Positions 17,614 through 25,224 of a DNA stretch of 43,888 nucleotides are shown piece by piece. Within the stretch, counting starts at the first letter, position 1; every line of letters starts with the position of its first letter. The position numbers and the translations under genes are program-made. This DNA comes from Candidatus Saccharibacteria bacterium UBA2112 (lineage in GTDB: Bacteria; Patescibacteriota; Saccharimonadia; Saccharimonadales; Saccharimonadaceae), in assembly GCA_002331045.1 (NCBI GenBank), contig DCYK01000010.1:1-43888 (forward strand). The letters run 5' to 3'. The notes beneath the pieces were generated by a model. The model did no database searches. It saw nothing but the letters and a program-made list of their open reading frames with translations, and was not told the DNA's origin.

Positions 17614-17850
17614 ATGTCAAATACCGAAGAGCGTCCTCGAATGACCTATGATCACAACTGCCCTTATGTTGATAGCTACCATCAATACATTAATAGACAT
17701 GCGGGCCAGGCTGCCCTAAACTTGACGACAAGAGCGCAAGAAATGTTTATCGAGACTTACCATCGTTCAAACACCTGCCCTGACACACATGATGAGCGGG
17801 GGTATCCAACGACAGAATGGGAAGAATTCGTAGAGCTAACGAGAGACTGA
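17614..17850 (+). CDS. Small hypothetical protein (78 aa)
   Basis: Not recognised. From the ATG at 17614 it encodes 78 hydrophilic residues with no signal peptide or helix that could span a membrane. It is rich in His, Tyr, Asp and Glu, with two Cys-Pro pairs (NCPY and TCPD) about 45 residues apart, but with too few ligands for an obvious zinc site. An upstream in-frame ATG at 17587 would add nine residues (MIYFNYMLN). TATATG at 17602-17607, 6 nt before the 17614 start, fits the short-leader pattern of the window. It sits between the exporter operon and rmd, and rmd has its own -10 right after its stop. Expression is unproven. Confidence 0.5.
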   Translation: MSNTEERPRMTYDHNCPYVDSYHQYINRHAGQAALNLTTRAQEMFIETYHRSNTCPDTHDERGYPTTEWEEFVELTRD

Positions 17851-17856
17851 TATAAT
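17851..17856 (+). promoter_or_regulatory. -10 box (TATAAT) for rmd
   Basis: A perfect TATAAT immediately follows the stop of the small hypothetical gene and ends 6 nt before the rmd ATG at 17863. The predicted transcript starts at the ATG itself. Confidence 0.55.
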
Positions 17857-17862
17857 AAATGT

Positions 17863-18780
17863 ATGTCTAAAAAACGAGTTGTCGTCAGCGGTATCAACGG
17901 TTTTGTTGGCCATCATTTGACGCGTGAATTGGTCAAAAATAACGTATCCGTTATTGGTGTTGGACATGAACCAGAACTGCAGCCCGACATCAAAGAGCTA
18001 GTAGATGACTACTATAGCCAAGATCTGGCTAGTTCGTGGCCCGATACTGGTGAGGTAGATGGGGTGATAAATCTTGCAGGACTGGCGGCGGTCGGACCAT
18101 CGTTTGATAACCCTCAGAAATACATAGAAATCAACAGCTCGATCGTTACGAACCTGTGTGAATACTACCAGCAAAAGAAGAGACGTCCGCGCATTATCAT
18201 AATAAGCAGCGGTGCAATTTACAGTCCAAATCAACCCATGCCGATACCAGAAGACGGAGAAATTGGATATACTTCGCCCTATGCCGTCAGTAAAGTATTG
18301 ACTGAAAATCAGATTATGTACTATCGACAGCGCGGTCTTGACTGCGTAGTTGCACGACCATTCAATCATATTGGACCCGGTCAGGCGAAAGGATTCATCT
18401 TACCCGATTTTTATGATCGTATTAGTAGTACAACCGACAGCACTATAAAGGTAGGCAACGTTGATACAAGGCGTGACTATACTGATGTGCGAGATATTGC
18501 CAAGGCATACACAAAAATGATACTGGCACCAGAGTTAAAGTCACCCATCTATAACGTTTGTTCTGGTAAGAGCCTGTCCGGCCAAGAAATCCTGGAGATA
18601 CTGAAGTCTAAAATGGGGCGAGACAGCATATCATTCGAGATAGACCAGTCGTTAGTTAGGCCAACAGACATCCCTGAAATTGTAGGCGATAGCTCACTTC
18701 TACAGAATGAGATTAACTGGTATCCGGAAATTAACATAGACCAGACAGTCAGCGATTTTGTTCAATCAAAGAAAGAGTAG
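17863..18780 (+). CDS. rmd: NAD(P)-dependent sugar epimerase/reductase, GDP-4-keto-6-deoxy-D-mannose reductase-like
   Basis: A 305-residue extended short-chain dehydrogenase. The nucleotide-binding GINGFVG is at 10-16. The catalytic Ser lies in SSGAIY (115-120), and the YxxxK pair is Tyr140/Lys144 in YAVSK. RPFNHIGPGQ (165-174) is characteristic of GDP-6-deoxy-D-lyxo-4-hexulose reductases (Rmd), which turn the Gmd product into GDP-D-rhamnose. A linked gmd gene strongly supports this. GDP-L-fucose synthase is less likely because that family has different motifs, and a dTDP-sugar enzyme cannot be fully excluded. It faces the Nudix gene, with an 11-bp gap. The superfamily call is certain; the exact product is likely. 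Confidence 0.82.
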   Translation: MSKKRVVVSGINGFVGHHLTRELVKNNVSVIGVGHEPELQPDIKELVDDYYSQDLASSWPDTGEVDGVINLAGLAAVGPSFDNPQKYIEINSSIVTNLCEYYQQKKRRPRIIIISSGAIYSPNQPMPIPEDGEIGYTSPYAVSKVLTENQIMYYRQRGLDCVVARPFNHIGPGQAKGFILPDFYDRISSTTDSTIKVGNVDTRRDYTDVRDIAKAYTKMILAPELKSPIYNVCSGKSLSGQEILEILKSKMGRDSISFEIDQSLVRPTDIPEIVGDSSLLQNEINWYPEINIDQTVSDFVQSKKE

Positions 18781-18787
18781 CTCTTTC
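18771..18787. repeat. Perfect 7-bp inverted repeat around the rmd stop codon
   Basis: GAAAGAG (18771-18777) and CTCTTTC (18781-18787) flank the TAG stop as a three-base loop. It lies between two convergent genes and might slow transcription from either side. It lacks a T-run of usable length and has few G/C pairs, so a true terminator is doubtful. Confidence 0.3.
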
Positions 18788-18791
18788 GAAC

Positions 18792-19340
18792 TTATCCCCT
18801 TACAAGTTGTTCCGGAAAGGCATACGCTAGCGCCGAAGCCATGTGTGTTGATTTAAATTTCCCCGACCTCCACAATTCATTGATGTCAGATATCGGAGTG
18901 AGGATCAGTTCACCAATCGACTCAGTCGCCTCGTGGGTAATGTCTGTCATCTTGCGTACATTTCTTATCCTGACGATATAATCCTTGTGCTGGACCTTCG
19001 AGGGATAGTCGTACGATTCTCCAAGAATTTCGATATCATCTGAGTCGTATCCTGTCTCCTCTCGCAACTCTCTTTTTGCCGCATTAATAGGACTTTCATC
19101 CGAGTCTATACCACCGGCCGGAAAACAGAGTATCTCTTGATCTATAGGATATTTATATTCTGGAAATAGCAAAACGTTGTCATTCTCGTCCGTCGCGACA
19201 ACAACCACGCTATCCCCTGTACTCACTACACTATAATTATCAATAATATCTCCACCCGGGAGCTGAACAGTATCCTCATATAACCGCAGAAACTTCGTTT
19301 CGTAAATGACTTTACGGGAAAGTCGTTTCCATCCTGTCAT
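18792..19340 (-). CDS. Nudix hydrolase, ADP-sugar or GDP-sugar pyrophosphatase-like
   Basis: A 182-residue Nudix protein. The full Nudix box GX5EX7REUXEEXGU is at 76-98 (Gly76, Glu82, Arg90-Glu91, Glu94-Glu95, Gly97). Overall length and the LPGGDIIDNYSVV start resemble ADP-ribose pyrophosphatase-type enzymes that split nucleoside diphosphate sugars. It starts 3 nt after the gmd stop, so it is co-transcribed with gmd. This could mean it recycles or limits a GDP-sugar, but Nudix substrate preference cannot be read from the box alone. Confidence 0.88.
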   Translation of the reverse strand: MTGWKRLSRKVIYETKFLRLYEDTVQLPGGDIIDNYSVVSTGDSVVVVATDENDNVLLFPEYKYPIDQEILCFPAGGIDSDESPINAAKRELREETGYDSDDIEILGESYDYPSKVQHKDYIVRIRNVRKMTDITHEATESIGELILTPISDINELWRSGKFKSTHMASALAYAFPEQLVRG

Positions 19341-19343
19341 GAG

Positions 19344-20342
19344 TTAAATTTTTGTTTCTTCTACAGTTAAATCGTGAGTAACCATTAACTTCACGAGTCC
19401 AGGAAAATCAACTTTGCGCTCCCACCCAAGCTCGCGCTCAGCCTTTTCAGGATTACCAAGTAACAGGTCGACCTCAGCAGGACGCATAAACGCTGGGTTT
19501 TGTTTCACATATGGCTTCCAGTCCGTAATGCCGATCTCGGCAAACGCTAATGTCAGGAACTCTTCTATAGAATGCGTTTCCCCTGTTGCGAGCACATAAT
19601 TGTCCGGCTTGTCTTGCTGCAGCATACGCCACATGCCTTCAACATAATCACCCGCGTAGCCCCAGTCGCGTTTTGGCCATAAATCACCAAGCTCTATATG
19701 ATCCTGCTTGCCTAATTTAATTCGAGCAACAGCATTGGAGATCTTTCGTGTAACGAATTCAACGCCACGTCGTTCACCCTCGTGATTAAACAGGATCCCT
19801 GAAACATTGTACATATCGTAGCTTTCACGGTAGTTCTGTGTAATCCAGTGCCCGTACATCTTAGCAACACCATATGGGCTGCGTGGATGAAATGTTGACT
19901 GCTCGTCATAGCCCTTTTCAGGACGATTATATTCGAGGCCGCCGTACATCTCTGAGGTTGATGCTTGATAAAAACGAACGTTACCTCCTTTATCCGTCAG
20001 ACGAATCGCTTCAAGCATGTTTAACACACCTTTTGCAGTCACGTCTGCTGTCAGTTGCGGGTTTTTGAATGAATAACCAACATGACTAATGGCAGCAAGG
20101 TTATACACCTCATCCGGTTTGGCAACCTGCATAGCACGAACAAGCGACGATGAATCGGTTAGATCTGCATCAATCAAAGTTACATAGGGAAATTCTTGCT
20201 GGGTAATCAGGCGTCTTGGATTATGCTGACCCCGAATAATACCAAATACCTCGTACCCCTTTCCGTGGAGTAGAGCTGCTAGATGACCTCCATCTTGCCC
20301 AGTAATACCAGTAATGAGTGCTCTTTTGCTTGTTGCAGACAT
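19344..20342 (-). CDS. gmd: GDP-mannose 4,6-dehydratase
   Basis: A 332-residue extended short-chain dehydrogenase making GDP-4-keto-6-deoxy-D-mannose from GDP-mannose. The cofactor site ALITGITGQDGGHLA is at the amino terminus, followed by YNLAA, the catalytic STSEMYGG, YGVAK, and the Gmd-specific FNHEGERRGVEFVTRKI. The length matches the family. The ATG at 20342 is preferred because the conserved first strand begins seven residues later. An in-frame TTG at 20375 would add 11 residues and lies 8 nt after a perfect -10, so a leaderless TTG start is also possible. It is coupled to the Nudix gene downstream; rmd converges from the other side. Confidence 0.95.
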   Translation of the reverse strand: MSATSKRALITGITGQDGGHLAALLHGKGYEVFGIIRGQHNPRRLITQQEFPYVTLIDADLTDSSSLVRAMQVAKPDEVYNLAAISHVGYSFKNPQLTADVTAKGVLNMLEAIRLTDKGGNVRFYQASTSEMYGGLEYNRPEKGYDEQSTFHPRSPYGVAKMYGHWITQNYRESYDMYNVSGILFNHEGERRGVEFVTRKISNAVARIKLGKQDHIELGDLWPKRDWGYAGDYVEGMWRMLQQDKPDNYVLATGETHSIEEFLTLAFAEIGITDWKPYVKQNPAFMRPAEVDLLLGNPEKAERELGWERKVDFPGLVKLMVTHDLTVEETKI

Positions 20343-20383
20343 ATATGATTTGTTCCTCGCATTTTCAATAATCAATTACCACT

Positions 20384-20389
20384 ATTATA
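20384..20389 (-). promoter_or_regulatory. -10 box (TATAAT) for gmd
   Basis: On the minus strand a perfect TATAAT follows the cupin stop at 20397. It ends 8 nt before an in-frame TTG (20375) and about 41 nt before the ATG (20342). The ATG has GAGGA about 11 nt upstream, so a leadered start remains possible. Confidence 0.5.
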
Positions 20390-20396
20390 CACAATT

Positions 20397-20945
20397 CTAT
20401 CGGTTATAGTCATCAGAGATGCGTACAATATCCTCTTCGTCAGAGAGATTATGCGAATCACTGTGCTGCCAAATCTCGGCTACTAATGTGTATGCGCCTG
20501 ATACCCCTACAAGTCGGTGGCGCTCCCCTTTAGCAAACTGCACCACCTCTCCTGCTACTGCTACCCTCACTTTGCCCTCTTCATCATTATGACTTTTGTG
20601 ATACGCTCCGTCTGTCAGATATGCCCAACGCTCGGCGCGACGATCATGATACTGCCAACTAAGCCGTTGATCGGGTGACACGAGTAACAGTTTTGGACTA
20701 AGTTCAGCGTCTTTTATGCCCAACTGCGCCTCCTCTAGACTAAGACCTGGAAAAAATACCCTGATAAACCGTGCTGCATCTTTACTATCAAACCTAAGAT
20801 ATGCCCCCCACGGCTTGCTATCATTACGGTCCACCGTCACATAGCCATCCTCGTTTGCAATCTGCTCAATAGCATCAACAAGCCTAAGCTTTTCCATTGT
20901 TCCTTTTAGGTTAAGCTCGAGTAGCTTATCTTTAATACTAGACAT
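20397..20945 (-). CDS. Mannose-6-phosphate isomerase type II-like cupin
   Basis: A 182-residue protein whose residues 44-182 form the cupin domain of type II phosphomannose isomerases (PF01050). PWGAY (45-49) begins it. The metal ligands are expected at Gln98, His100, Glu105 (in LSWQYHDRRAERW) and His143 (in GERHRL). The family-typical ending EDIVRISDDYNR is intact. It lacks the guanylyltransferase half of bifunctional ManC/WbpW enzymes. The role would be fructose-6-phosphate to mannose-6-phosphate, feeding GDP-mannose for Gmd. A strong AAAGGAGG (20950-20957) precedes the ATG. The first 40 residues are helical and unassigned. Confidence 0.82.
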   Translation of the reverse strand: MSSIKDKLLELNLKGTMEKLRLVDAIEQIANEDGYVTVDRNDSKPWGAYLRFDSKDAARFIRVFFPGLSLEEAQLGIKDAELSPKLLLVSPDQRLSWQYHDRRAERWAYLTDGAYHKSHNDEEGKVRVAVAGEVVQFAKGERHRLVGVSGAYTLVAEIWQHSDSHNLSDEEDIVRISDDYNR

Positions 20946-20969
20946 CTATCCTCCTTTAATTTGCTCTTT

Positions 20970-20975
20970 ATTATA
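20970..20975 (-). promoter_or_regulatory. -10 box (TATAAT) for the cupin gene
   Basis: On the minus strand a perfect TATAAT lies 24 nt before the ATG at 20945, leaving room for AAAGGAGG at 20950-20957. This is one of the few clearly leadered starts in the window, and a useful contrast with the leaderless pattern. Confidence 0.55.
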
Positions 20976-21021
20976 CCGTTTTAGCACTTAAAAGGTTAGC
21001 TCCTACTTCTCTCTGAGGTGT

Positions 21022-21027
21022 TATACT
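21022..21027 (+). promoter_or_regulatory. -10 box (TATACT) for the GT2 gene
   Basis: TATACT ends 7 nt before the ATG at 21035, implying a leaderless or nearly leaderless mRNA. It is divergent from the cupin promoter about 50 bp away. Confidence 0.5.
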
Positions 21028-21034
21028 GAGATGT

Positions 21035-21979
21035 ATGAACAAGAAGGTCACTATCCTCATTCCAGCGTATAACGAGGAGTTGGACCTGCCAAAGCTTTTT
21101 GCCCGTTTGGTTAAGCTAGGAAAAACAGTGGATGACTGCCGTTTTGAGTTTCTGTTTGTCAACGATGGCAGCACTGACAAGACGTTGACGATCATCAAGG
21201 ATTTCGCCAAAGAGGACAAGCGGGTTAGTTATATTAATTTATCACGAAACTTTGGCAAAGAGGTTGCAATGATCGCCGGAATCGACCATGTCGACAGTGA
21301 TGCGCTGGTTATCATAGATGCCGACCTACAGGATCCGCCAGAACTGATTCCAGACATGATCCGCCTGTGGCGTGAAGGCTACGACGACGTGTATGCACGC
21401 CGCACCGAGCGTGTTGGCGAGTCGTGGCTCAAACGAACAACCTCGTCATTGTTCTACAAAATATTACAGCGGTCGACCCGCATTCCGATTCAGCGAGATA
21501 CCGGTGATTTTCGTTTGCTCGATCGCCGCTGCGTCGAGGCACTCCAGCAACTGCGTGAACGTGAGCGCTACACGAAGGGTCTATTCAGCTGGATCGGTTA
21601 TAGCAAGCGGGAGATTACCTATGTACGCGATGCGCGGGCCGGTGGGGAAACAAAATGGAATTACTTTCGCCTGTTGAACCTTGCAATTGATGGGATTGTT
21701 TCGTTCACTACTGCGCCTTTGCGTTTTTCGACGGCCCTGGGGATGATCATCTCGCTGTTTGCCTTTGGTTACATTGTGTATCTAGTTGTGCGCACGCTGT
21801 TATTTGGCAGTGATCTGGCTGGCTACCCATCAATTATGGCCGTTGTGCTATTCCTTGGGGGCGTGCAACTATTATCACTTGGTATTATCGGCGAATACAT
21901 TGGCAGAATATTCAATGAAACGAAGCGACGTCCCCTCTATCTGATCGACGAATACCACGCGACAAAAGGAAAACAATGA
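21035..21979 (+). CDS. Polyprenyl-phosphate sugar synthase-like glycosyltransferase (GT2, DPM1/ArnC type)
   Basis: A 314-residue GT2 enzyme. The start VTILIPAYNEE and NDGSTDKT (43-50) form the nucleotide site, and DADLQDPPE (95-103) carries the DxD metal motif, both typical of dolichol- or undecaprenyl-phosphate glycosyltransferases. A fold-specific region (about 150-200) leads to two membrane helices near 230-255 and 265-290. It would load a sugar (mannose or glucose most often) onto polyprenyl phosphate at the inner face, giving the donor for GT-C enzymes such as the candidate at 3855. The stop overlaps the next gene (ATGA). Confidence 0.9.
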   Translation: MNKKVTILIPAYNEELDLPKLFARLVKLGKTVDDCRFEFLFVNDGSTDKTLTIIKDFAKEDKRVSYINLSRNFGKEVAMIAGIDHVDSDALVIIDADLQDPPELIPDMIRLWREGYDDVYARRTERVGESWLKRTTSSLFYKILQRSTRIPIQRDTGDFRLLDRRCVEALQQLRERERYTKGLFSWIGYSKREITYVRDARAGGETKWNYFRLLNLAIDGIVSFTTAPLRFSTALGMIISLFAFGYIVYLVVRTLLFGSDLAGYPSIMAVVLFLGGVQLLSLGIIGEYIGRIFNETKRRPLYLIDEYHATKGKQ

Positions 21980-23076
21980 AACATATCGTTATCGATGCCC
22001 GCATCATCAACTCGACCACTGGGCGCTACATCGAGCGATTACTAACCTATCTGGAAGAGCTCGATACCAAGCACCGTTATACTATCCTCGTGCCAACAAA
22101 AGACCTCGACTATTGGCGACCTAGTAATCCACGCTTCACCGTTACTGCCGCAGACTTTGCGAACTACTCACTAGACGAGCAGATTGGCTTTAGGACATTT
22201 TTAAACAATCTATCGCCCGACCTCGTGCACTTTTGTATGCCACAACAACCAATCCTGTACACCGGCAACCACGTCACTACTGTTCACGATCTGACTCTAC
22301 TGAAAACTTATAGCTCGGACAAGAACTGGTTGACATATCATCTAAAGCAATTGGTTGGGAAATATGTATTTCGACGTATCGCCAGGACGAGCAGTCATAT
22401 TATTACGCCCTCAAACTATGTCAAGGAAGCCTATGCGGCGTATGCAAGGATACCGCTTCAAAAGATCACCGTTACCTACGAGGCAGCTGACGGCGCCACT
22501 GCAGCATCGTCCCCCGTACAACTACCGTTCGATACATTCCTGCTCTATGTTGGGGCACAAAATGATTACAAGAATATTCCAGCGCTCGCTGCCGCTCACC
22601 AAAAGCTGCTTGAGGTATATCCAAAGCTTGGCCTTGTCTTGGTAGGCAAAAAAAGTGCCATGCATACAAAGAACGAACAGTTGTTTCGCCATCGTGGATA
22701 CAAGAACATCCACTACACCGGTTTTGTCTCCGATGAGCAGCTAAGCTGGCTATACAAACACTGTGCAGCCTACGTTTTTCCGTCGCTCTCTGAAGGGTTT
22801 GGTTTGCCAGGACTCGAAGCAATGGCACATGGCGCTCCTGTTGCAAGTAGCGAAGCAAGCTGTCTACCGGAGGTGCTTGGTGACGCAGCTGTCTATTTTG
22901 ATCCACGCGACACCAATGATATTGCCCAGGCGATCCGTTCAGTTATCGAGGATGCGTCCTTGCGAAGGATACTCATTAAAAAAGGATTTACTCAGGCCAA
23001 GGAATACTCGTGGGAGCGTATGGCAACGCAAACACTCGCCGTGTACAAGAATGCCCTCAAAACACCGAAGAGCTAA
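21976..23076 (+). CDS. Glycosyltransferase family 4
   Basis: A 366-residue GT4 enzyme of the mannosyltransferase-like type. The amino-terminal domain begins HIVIDARIINSTTGRYIERLL. The donor domain starts at LLYVGAQNDYKNIPAL, with the EX7E motif EGFGLPGLE near residue 273. It is coupled to the GT2 gene by an ATGA overlap, and its 3' end overlaps the convergent jag gene by 4 bp. No membrane helix. It probably adds one hexose to the locus glycan; the donor is not known. Confidence 0.88.
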   Translation: MKHIVIDARIINSTTGRYIERLLTYLEELDTKHRYTILVPTKDLDYWRPSNPRFTVTAADFANYSLDEQIGFRTFLNNLSPDLVHFCMPQQPILYTGNHVTTVHDLTLLKTYSSDKNWLTYHLKQLVGKYVFRRIARTSSHIITPSNYVKEAYAAYARIPLQKITVTYEAADGATAASSPVQLPFDTFLLYVGAQNDYKNIPALAAAHQKLLEVYPKLGLVLVGKKSAMHTKNEQLFRHRGYKNIHYTGFVSDEQLSWLYKHCAAYVFPSLSEGFGLPGLEAMAHGAPVASSEASCLPEVLGDAAVYFDPRDTNDIAQAIRSVIEDASLRRILIKKGFTQAKEYSWERMATQTLAVYKNALKTPKS

Positions 23077-23537
23077 GAGCTTTGCTGTGCGATGACGATC
23101 TTGCGGTCCAGACCTTCGCCTTCAGAAAAGGTCTGGATATCCGCATATTCACTCGCAACACCGTGCACAACGCGCCGATCGGCCGCATTCAGGCTCAGCA
23201 CCTTTGAGTCACCCGTCTGGCGAACTTCCTCGATCCACTCTTTCGCCTGTTTGGCGATCTTGTCTGCCCGCTGTTTTTTATAGTCAGCAATATCAATATT
23301 CACCCGCGTTACTTCAGCGTCCTGGCTGCGTAGTGCATTTGTTACCAAAAACTGCATACTGCGAAGCGTCTCGGCATTGCGGCCAATCAGTAAGCTATTT
23401 GATTCTGTCGAGGGAACGGCGAGCTCGATAAATCCATCATCGCTCAGCGAGGCATCAACATCGACATTTATCCCGAAGAATGAAAGTATGTCGCTGACGT
23501 ATTTCTTTGCAAATGTTACTGCTTCTTCACCGCTCAT
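23073..23537 (-). CDS. jag: Jag/KhpB RNA-binding protein (KH + R3H)
   Basis: A 154-residue protein. Residues about 40-85 are a KH domain with the loop LLIGRNAETL, where GRNA stands in for the usual GxxG-like RNA-binding turn. Residues about 90-150 are an R3H domain, whose conserved region here is LNAADRRVVHGVASEYADIQTFSEGEG. The protein is shorter than Firmicute Jag because the amino-terminal Jag-N domain is reduced. It probably binds RNA together with KhpA and influences cell division or envelope functions. It overlaps yidC by ATGA, the classical order. Confidence 0.9.
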   Translation of the reverse strand: MSGEEAVTFAKKYVSDILSFFGINVDVDASLSDDGFIELAVPSTESNSLLIGRNAETLRSMQFLVTNALRSQDAEVTRVNIDIADYKKQRADKIAKQAKEWIEEVRQTGDSKVLSLNAADRRVVHGVASEYADIQTFSEGEGLDRKIVIAQQSS

Positions 23538-24508
23538 TTCTTACCTCCCTTTGTCCGCTTACCTTTCCTTGAGGCCGATGGTTTCGCCACAACACGCGTT
23601 ACTGTCGCATCGTTTGCTGCCTTGGCACGTGCCTTTGCGGTTGCCTTTTTGCCTGACGCCGCTTTCTTTTGGGGATGCTCTTCGGCGATATCCTCAAGCT
23701 CTTCCTCGTCCTGTTTGAGAATATGCGATTGTTGCATAATTGCAACAAGTGTCATCGTTGCATAGTAAAGCGGAAGAGCGCCTGGTAGATTAAGAATGAT
23801 AACCAGCATGACAAACGGCAATACGACGATCATCTTACCCATGACCGCATTATTTATCTCTGACTGATCCGCCTCTTTGCCATTTGCAGCATCACTCATA
23901 ATGTCACGCAACCGGCGACGCTTGGCAGGATCTTGCGGCATCGTCTGCTTGCTCTGGAAGTACTGACCAACGGCAGCGATAATTGCGATGCCTACGAGGA
24001 TAAAATTGATACCATCACTATTAATCGCGTGCTCCGTAAGATCAACGACGCCTAGGAATGTCTCGTTGAACGAGTCGGGCGTCTGAACAATCTGGTTGAT
24101 TGACGGAATATTCTCGAGAAAGTCATAGGTGTACTTGGCGAACTCATCACGACGAACAAATACCTGGATAACCAGGTAGAGGGCGATGAAGATAGGTAGT
24201 TGGATAAGAAGGATGCCAATCGATCGGAAGGGACTGACGCCATGACGCTTATAGAGTTCCATCATTTGTATGCCCTGTAGCTGACGGTTACCCTTGGTGC
24301 GTTTCTTGATTTGCTCTAGTTCTGGCTGTAGCTTACGCATCAGCTTGGTTTGATGCAGCTGTTTTTTAACCAGCGGATACATAACGACACGCAATAAGAT
24401 CGTAAACAGGATAATACTAACACCAAAATCACCACCGGGAATGGCATTATAAAGTACTAACAAGAGGTTAAATAGCGGCTGTACAATGAGAACTTCAAAA
24501 ATATTCAT
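23534..24508 (-). CDS. yidC: Membrane protein insertase YidC/Oxa1
   Basis: A 324-residue short-type YidC, without the large periplasmic domain of Gram-negative YidC. Helices lie near residues 3-22, 28-50 (LLRVVMYPL, with the conserved groove arginine), 100-122, 160-185 and 225-260. The cytoplasmic hairpin after the groove helix is rich in Lys/Gln. The tail (about 275-324) is strongly basic and Ala/Lys-rich, as in forms that touch the ribosome. Unlike many Gram-positive YidC proteins, no lipobox is visible; it begins directly with a helix. It is followed by jag with overlap. No yidD lies between it and rnpA. Confidence 0.95.
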   Translation of the reverse strand: MNIFEVLIVQPLFNLLLVLYNAIPGGDFGVSIILFTILLRVVMYPLVKKQLHQTKLMRKLQPELEQIKKRTKGNRQLQGIQMMELYKRHGVSPFRSIGILLIQLPIFIALYLVIQVFVRRDEFAKYTYDFLENIPSINQIVQTPDSFNETFLGVVDLTEHAINSDGINFILVGIAIIAAVGQYFQSKQTMPQDPAKRRRLRDIMSDAANGKEADQSEINNAVMGKMIVVLPFVMLVIILNLPGALPLYYATMTLVAIMQQSHILKQDEEELEDIAEEHPQKKAASGKKATAKARAKAANDATVTRVVAKPSASRKGKRTKGGKK

Positions 24509-24559
24509 GTATCTTTACTCCATACACCACAGGTCAACGTGTCGTGGTGGCTTTTCGTC

Positions 24560-24565
24560 ATTATA
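24560..24565 (-). promoter_or_regulatory. -10 box (TATAAT) for yidC-jag
   Basis: On the minus strand a perfect TATAAT lies in the 77-bp gap after rnpA, giving a leader of roughly 45 nt before the yidC ATG (24508). The leader contains CCACCACGACACG and a later GTGGTG that could pair, and ends in GGAG as the ribosome-binding site. Confidence 0.45.
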
Positions 24566-24585
24566 CCACCCCTGACGCATAATTG

Positions 24586-24936
24586 CTATTGGCGGTACAC
24601 GCCACCCTCACGCAATAGTTGCTGCACTGTTTCTGTGAGTGTTTGCGACGGTGTGGTGAGCACTTCGGCAGAAAAGACGATCAGGATAATATCCCTCCCC
24701 GGCTGAATCTGGGGAAGTTCGTGTCGCACCACTTCATAGATACGACGGCGGATACGATTACGAGGAACTGCCCCTTTAACGACTTTCTTGCTCACGACAA
24801 CCGCAACACGCGGATCATGCCGACGGGGATGGGCCGTCGTTTTAAGAGATATCAGTCGTGAACGAACACTTTTTCCGTTACTATAGACGTACTTGAGACT
24901 GCCATGTCCATGAAATCGATTCTTGTATCCAAGCAT
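24586..24936 (-). CDS. rnpA: Ribonuclease P protein component
   Basis: A 116-residue basic protein of normal RnpA length. It opens with the family's FHGHGSLKYVYSNG-like segment, followed by VAVVVSKKVVKGAVPRNRIRRRIYE, which includes the RNR-type signature helix that contacts the RNase P RNA. It processes tRNA 5' ends in complex with rnpB RNA, which is not in this window. It has its own promoter and is separated from rpmH by a terminator, unlike the usual rpmH-rnpA co-transcription. Confidence 0.95.
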   Translation of the reverse strand: MLGYKNRFHGHGSLKYVYSNGKSVRSRLISLKTTAHPRRHDPRVAVVVSKKVVKGAVPRNRIRRRIYEVVRHELPQIQPGRDIILIVFSAEVLTTPSQTLTETVQQLLREGGVYRQ

Positions 24937-24944
24937 ATGTATCT

Positions 24945-24950
24945 AGTATA
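24945..24950 (-). promoter_or_regulatory. -10 box (TATACT) for rnpA
   Basis: On the minus strand TATACT ends 8 nt before the ATG at 24936. No ribosome-binding site fits, so the transcript is probably leaderless. It lies downstream of the rpmH terminator, so rnpA is an independent unit. Confidence 0.5.
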
Positions 24951-24993
24951 TAGGTTTTACAGAGCGCGAGAGAGAAAATAACGAGGGAGCTAT

Positions 24994-25020
24994 AAGAAAA
25001 ACTCCGCCACCGGGCGGAGC
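24994..25020 (-). terminator. Rho-independent terminator after rpmH
   Basis: Just past the rpmH stop, read on the minus strand, a GCTCCGCC / GGCGGAG stem with a CGGT-type tetraloop (25002-25020) is followed at once by TTTTTC and an AT-rich tail. It is a textbook intrinsic terminator and the clearest in the window. It isolates rpmH from rnpA. Confidence 0.85.
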
Positions 25021-25025
25021 TATTC

Positions 25026-25163
25026 CTAAATTGTCACCTTTGCGCGTCCTTTTAGCCGACGACGCTTTAACACCTCGCGACCAGCCTTGGTCGCTTTACG
25101 GGCGCGAAATCCGTGAGTCTTTGCACGGTGACGCGTATGTGGTTGGTATGTTCTCTTTGGCAT
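25026..25163 (-). CDS. rpmH: Ribosomal protein bL34
   Basis: 45 residues, [20 protein letters not shown] onward, ending [12 protein letters not shown]; an almost canonical bL34 of the 50S subunit. Upstream in-frame starts (25253) are rejected because bL34 begins at MPKRTYQP and the upstream part would overlap the promoter and DnaA boxes. It has its own promoter (TTGAAA, 17 bp, TACAGT) 9 nt from the ATG and its own terminator, so it is monocistronic. It faces away from dnaA, as in most bacterial origins. Confidence 0.97.
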   Translation of the reverse strand: MPKRTYQPHTRHRAKTHGFRARKATKAGREVLKRRRLKGRAKVTI

Positions 25164-25172
25164 ATCTTTGAT

Positions 25173-25201
25173 ACTGTACCGTATTTTGGTAGTTTTTTCA
25201 A
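25173..25201 (-). promoter_or_regulatory. rpmH promoter with -35 and -10
   Basis: On the minus strand TTGAAA (25201-25196) and TACAGT (25178-25173) are separated by exactly 17 bp. The -10 ends 9 nt before the ATG, leaving no room for a ribosome-binding site. Confidence 0.6.
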
Positions 25202-25224
25202 TATTCTGACACTGCTCGTGTCTC

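Noticed and set aside
18771..18787. Terminator between rmd and the Nudix gene
   Set aside because: Stem is short and A/T-rich with no T-run; kept only as a low-confidence inverted repeat.
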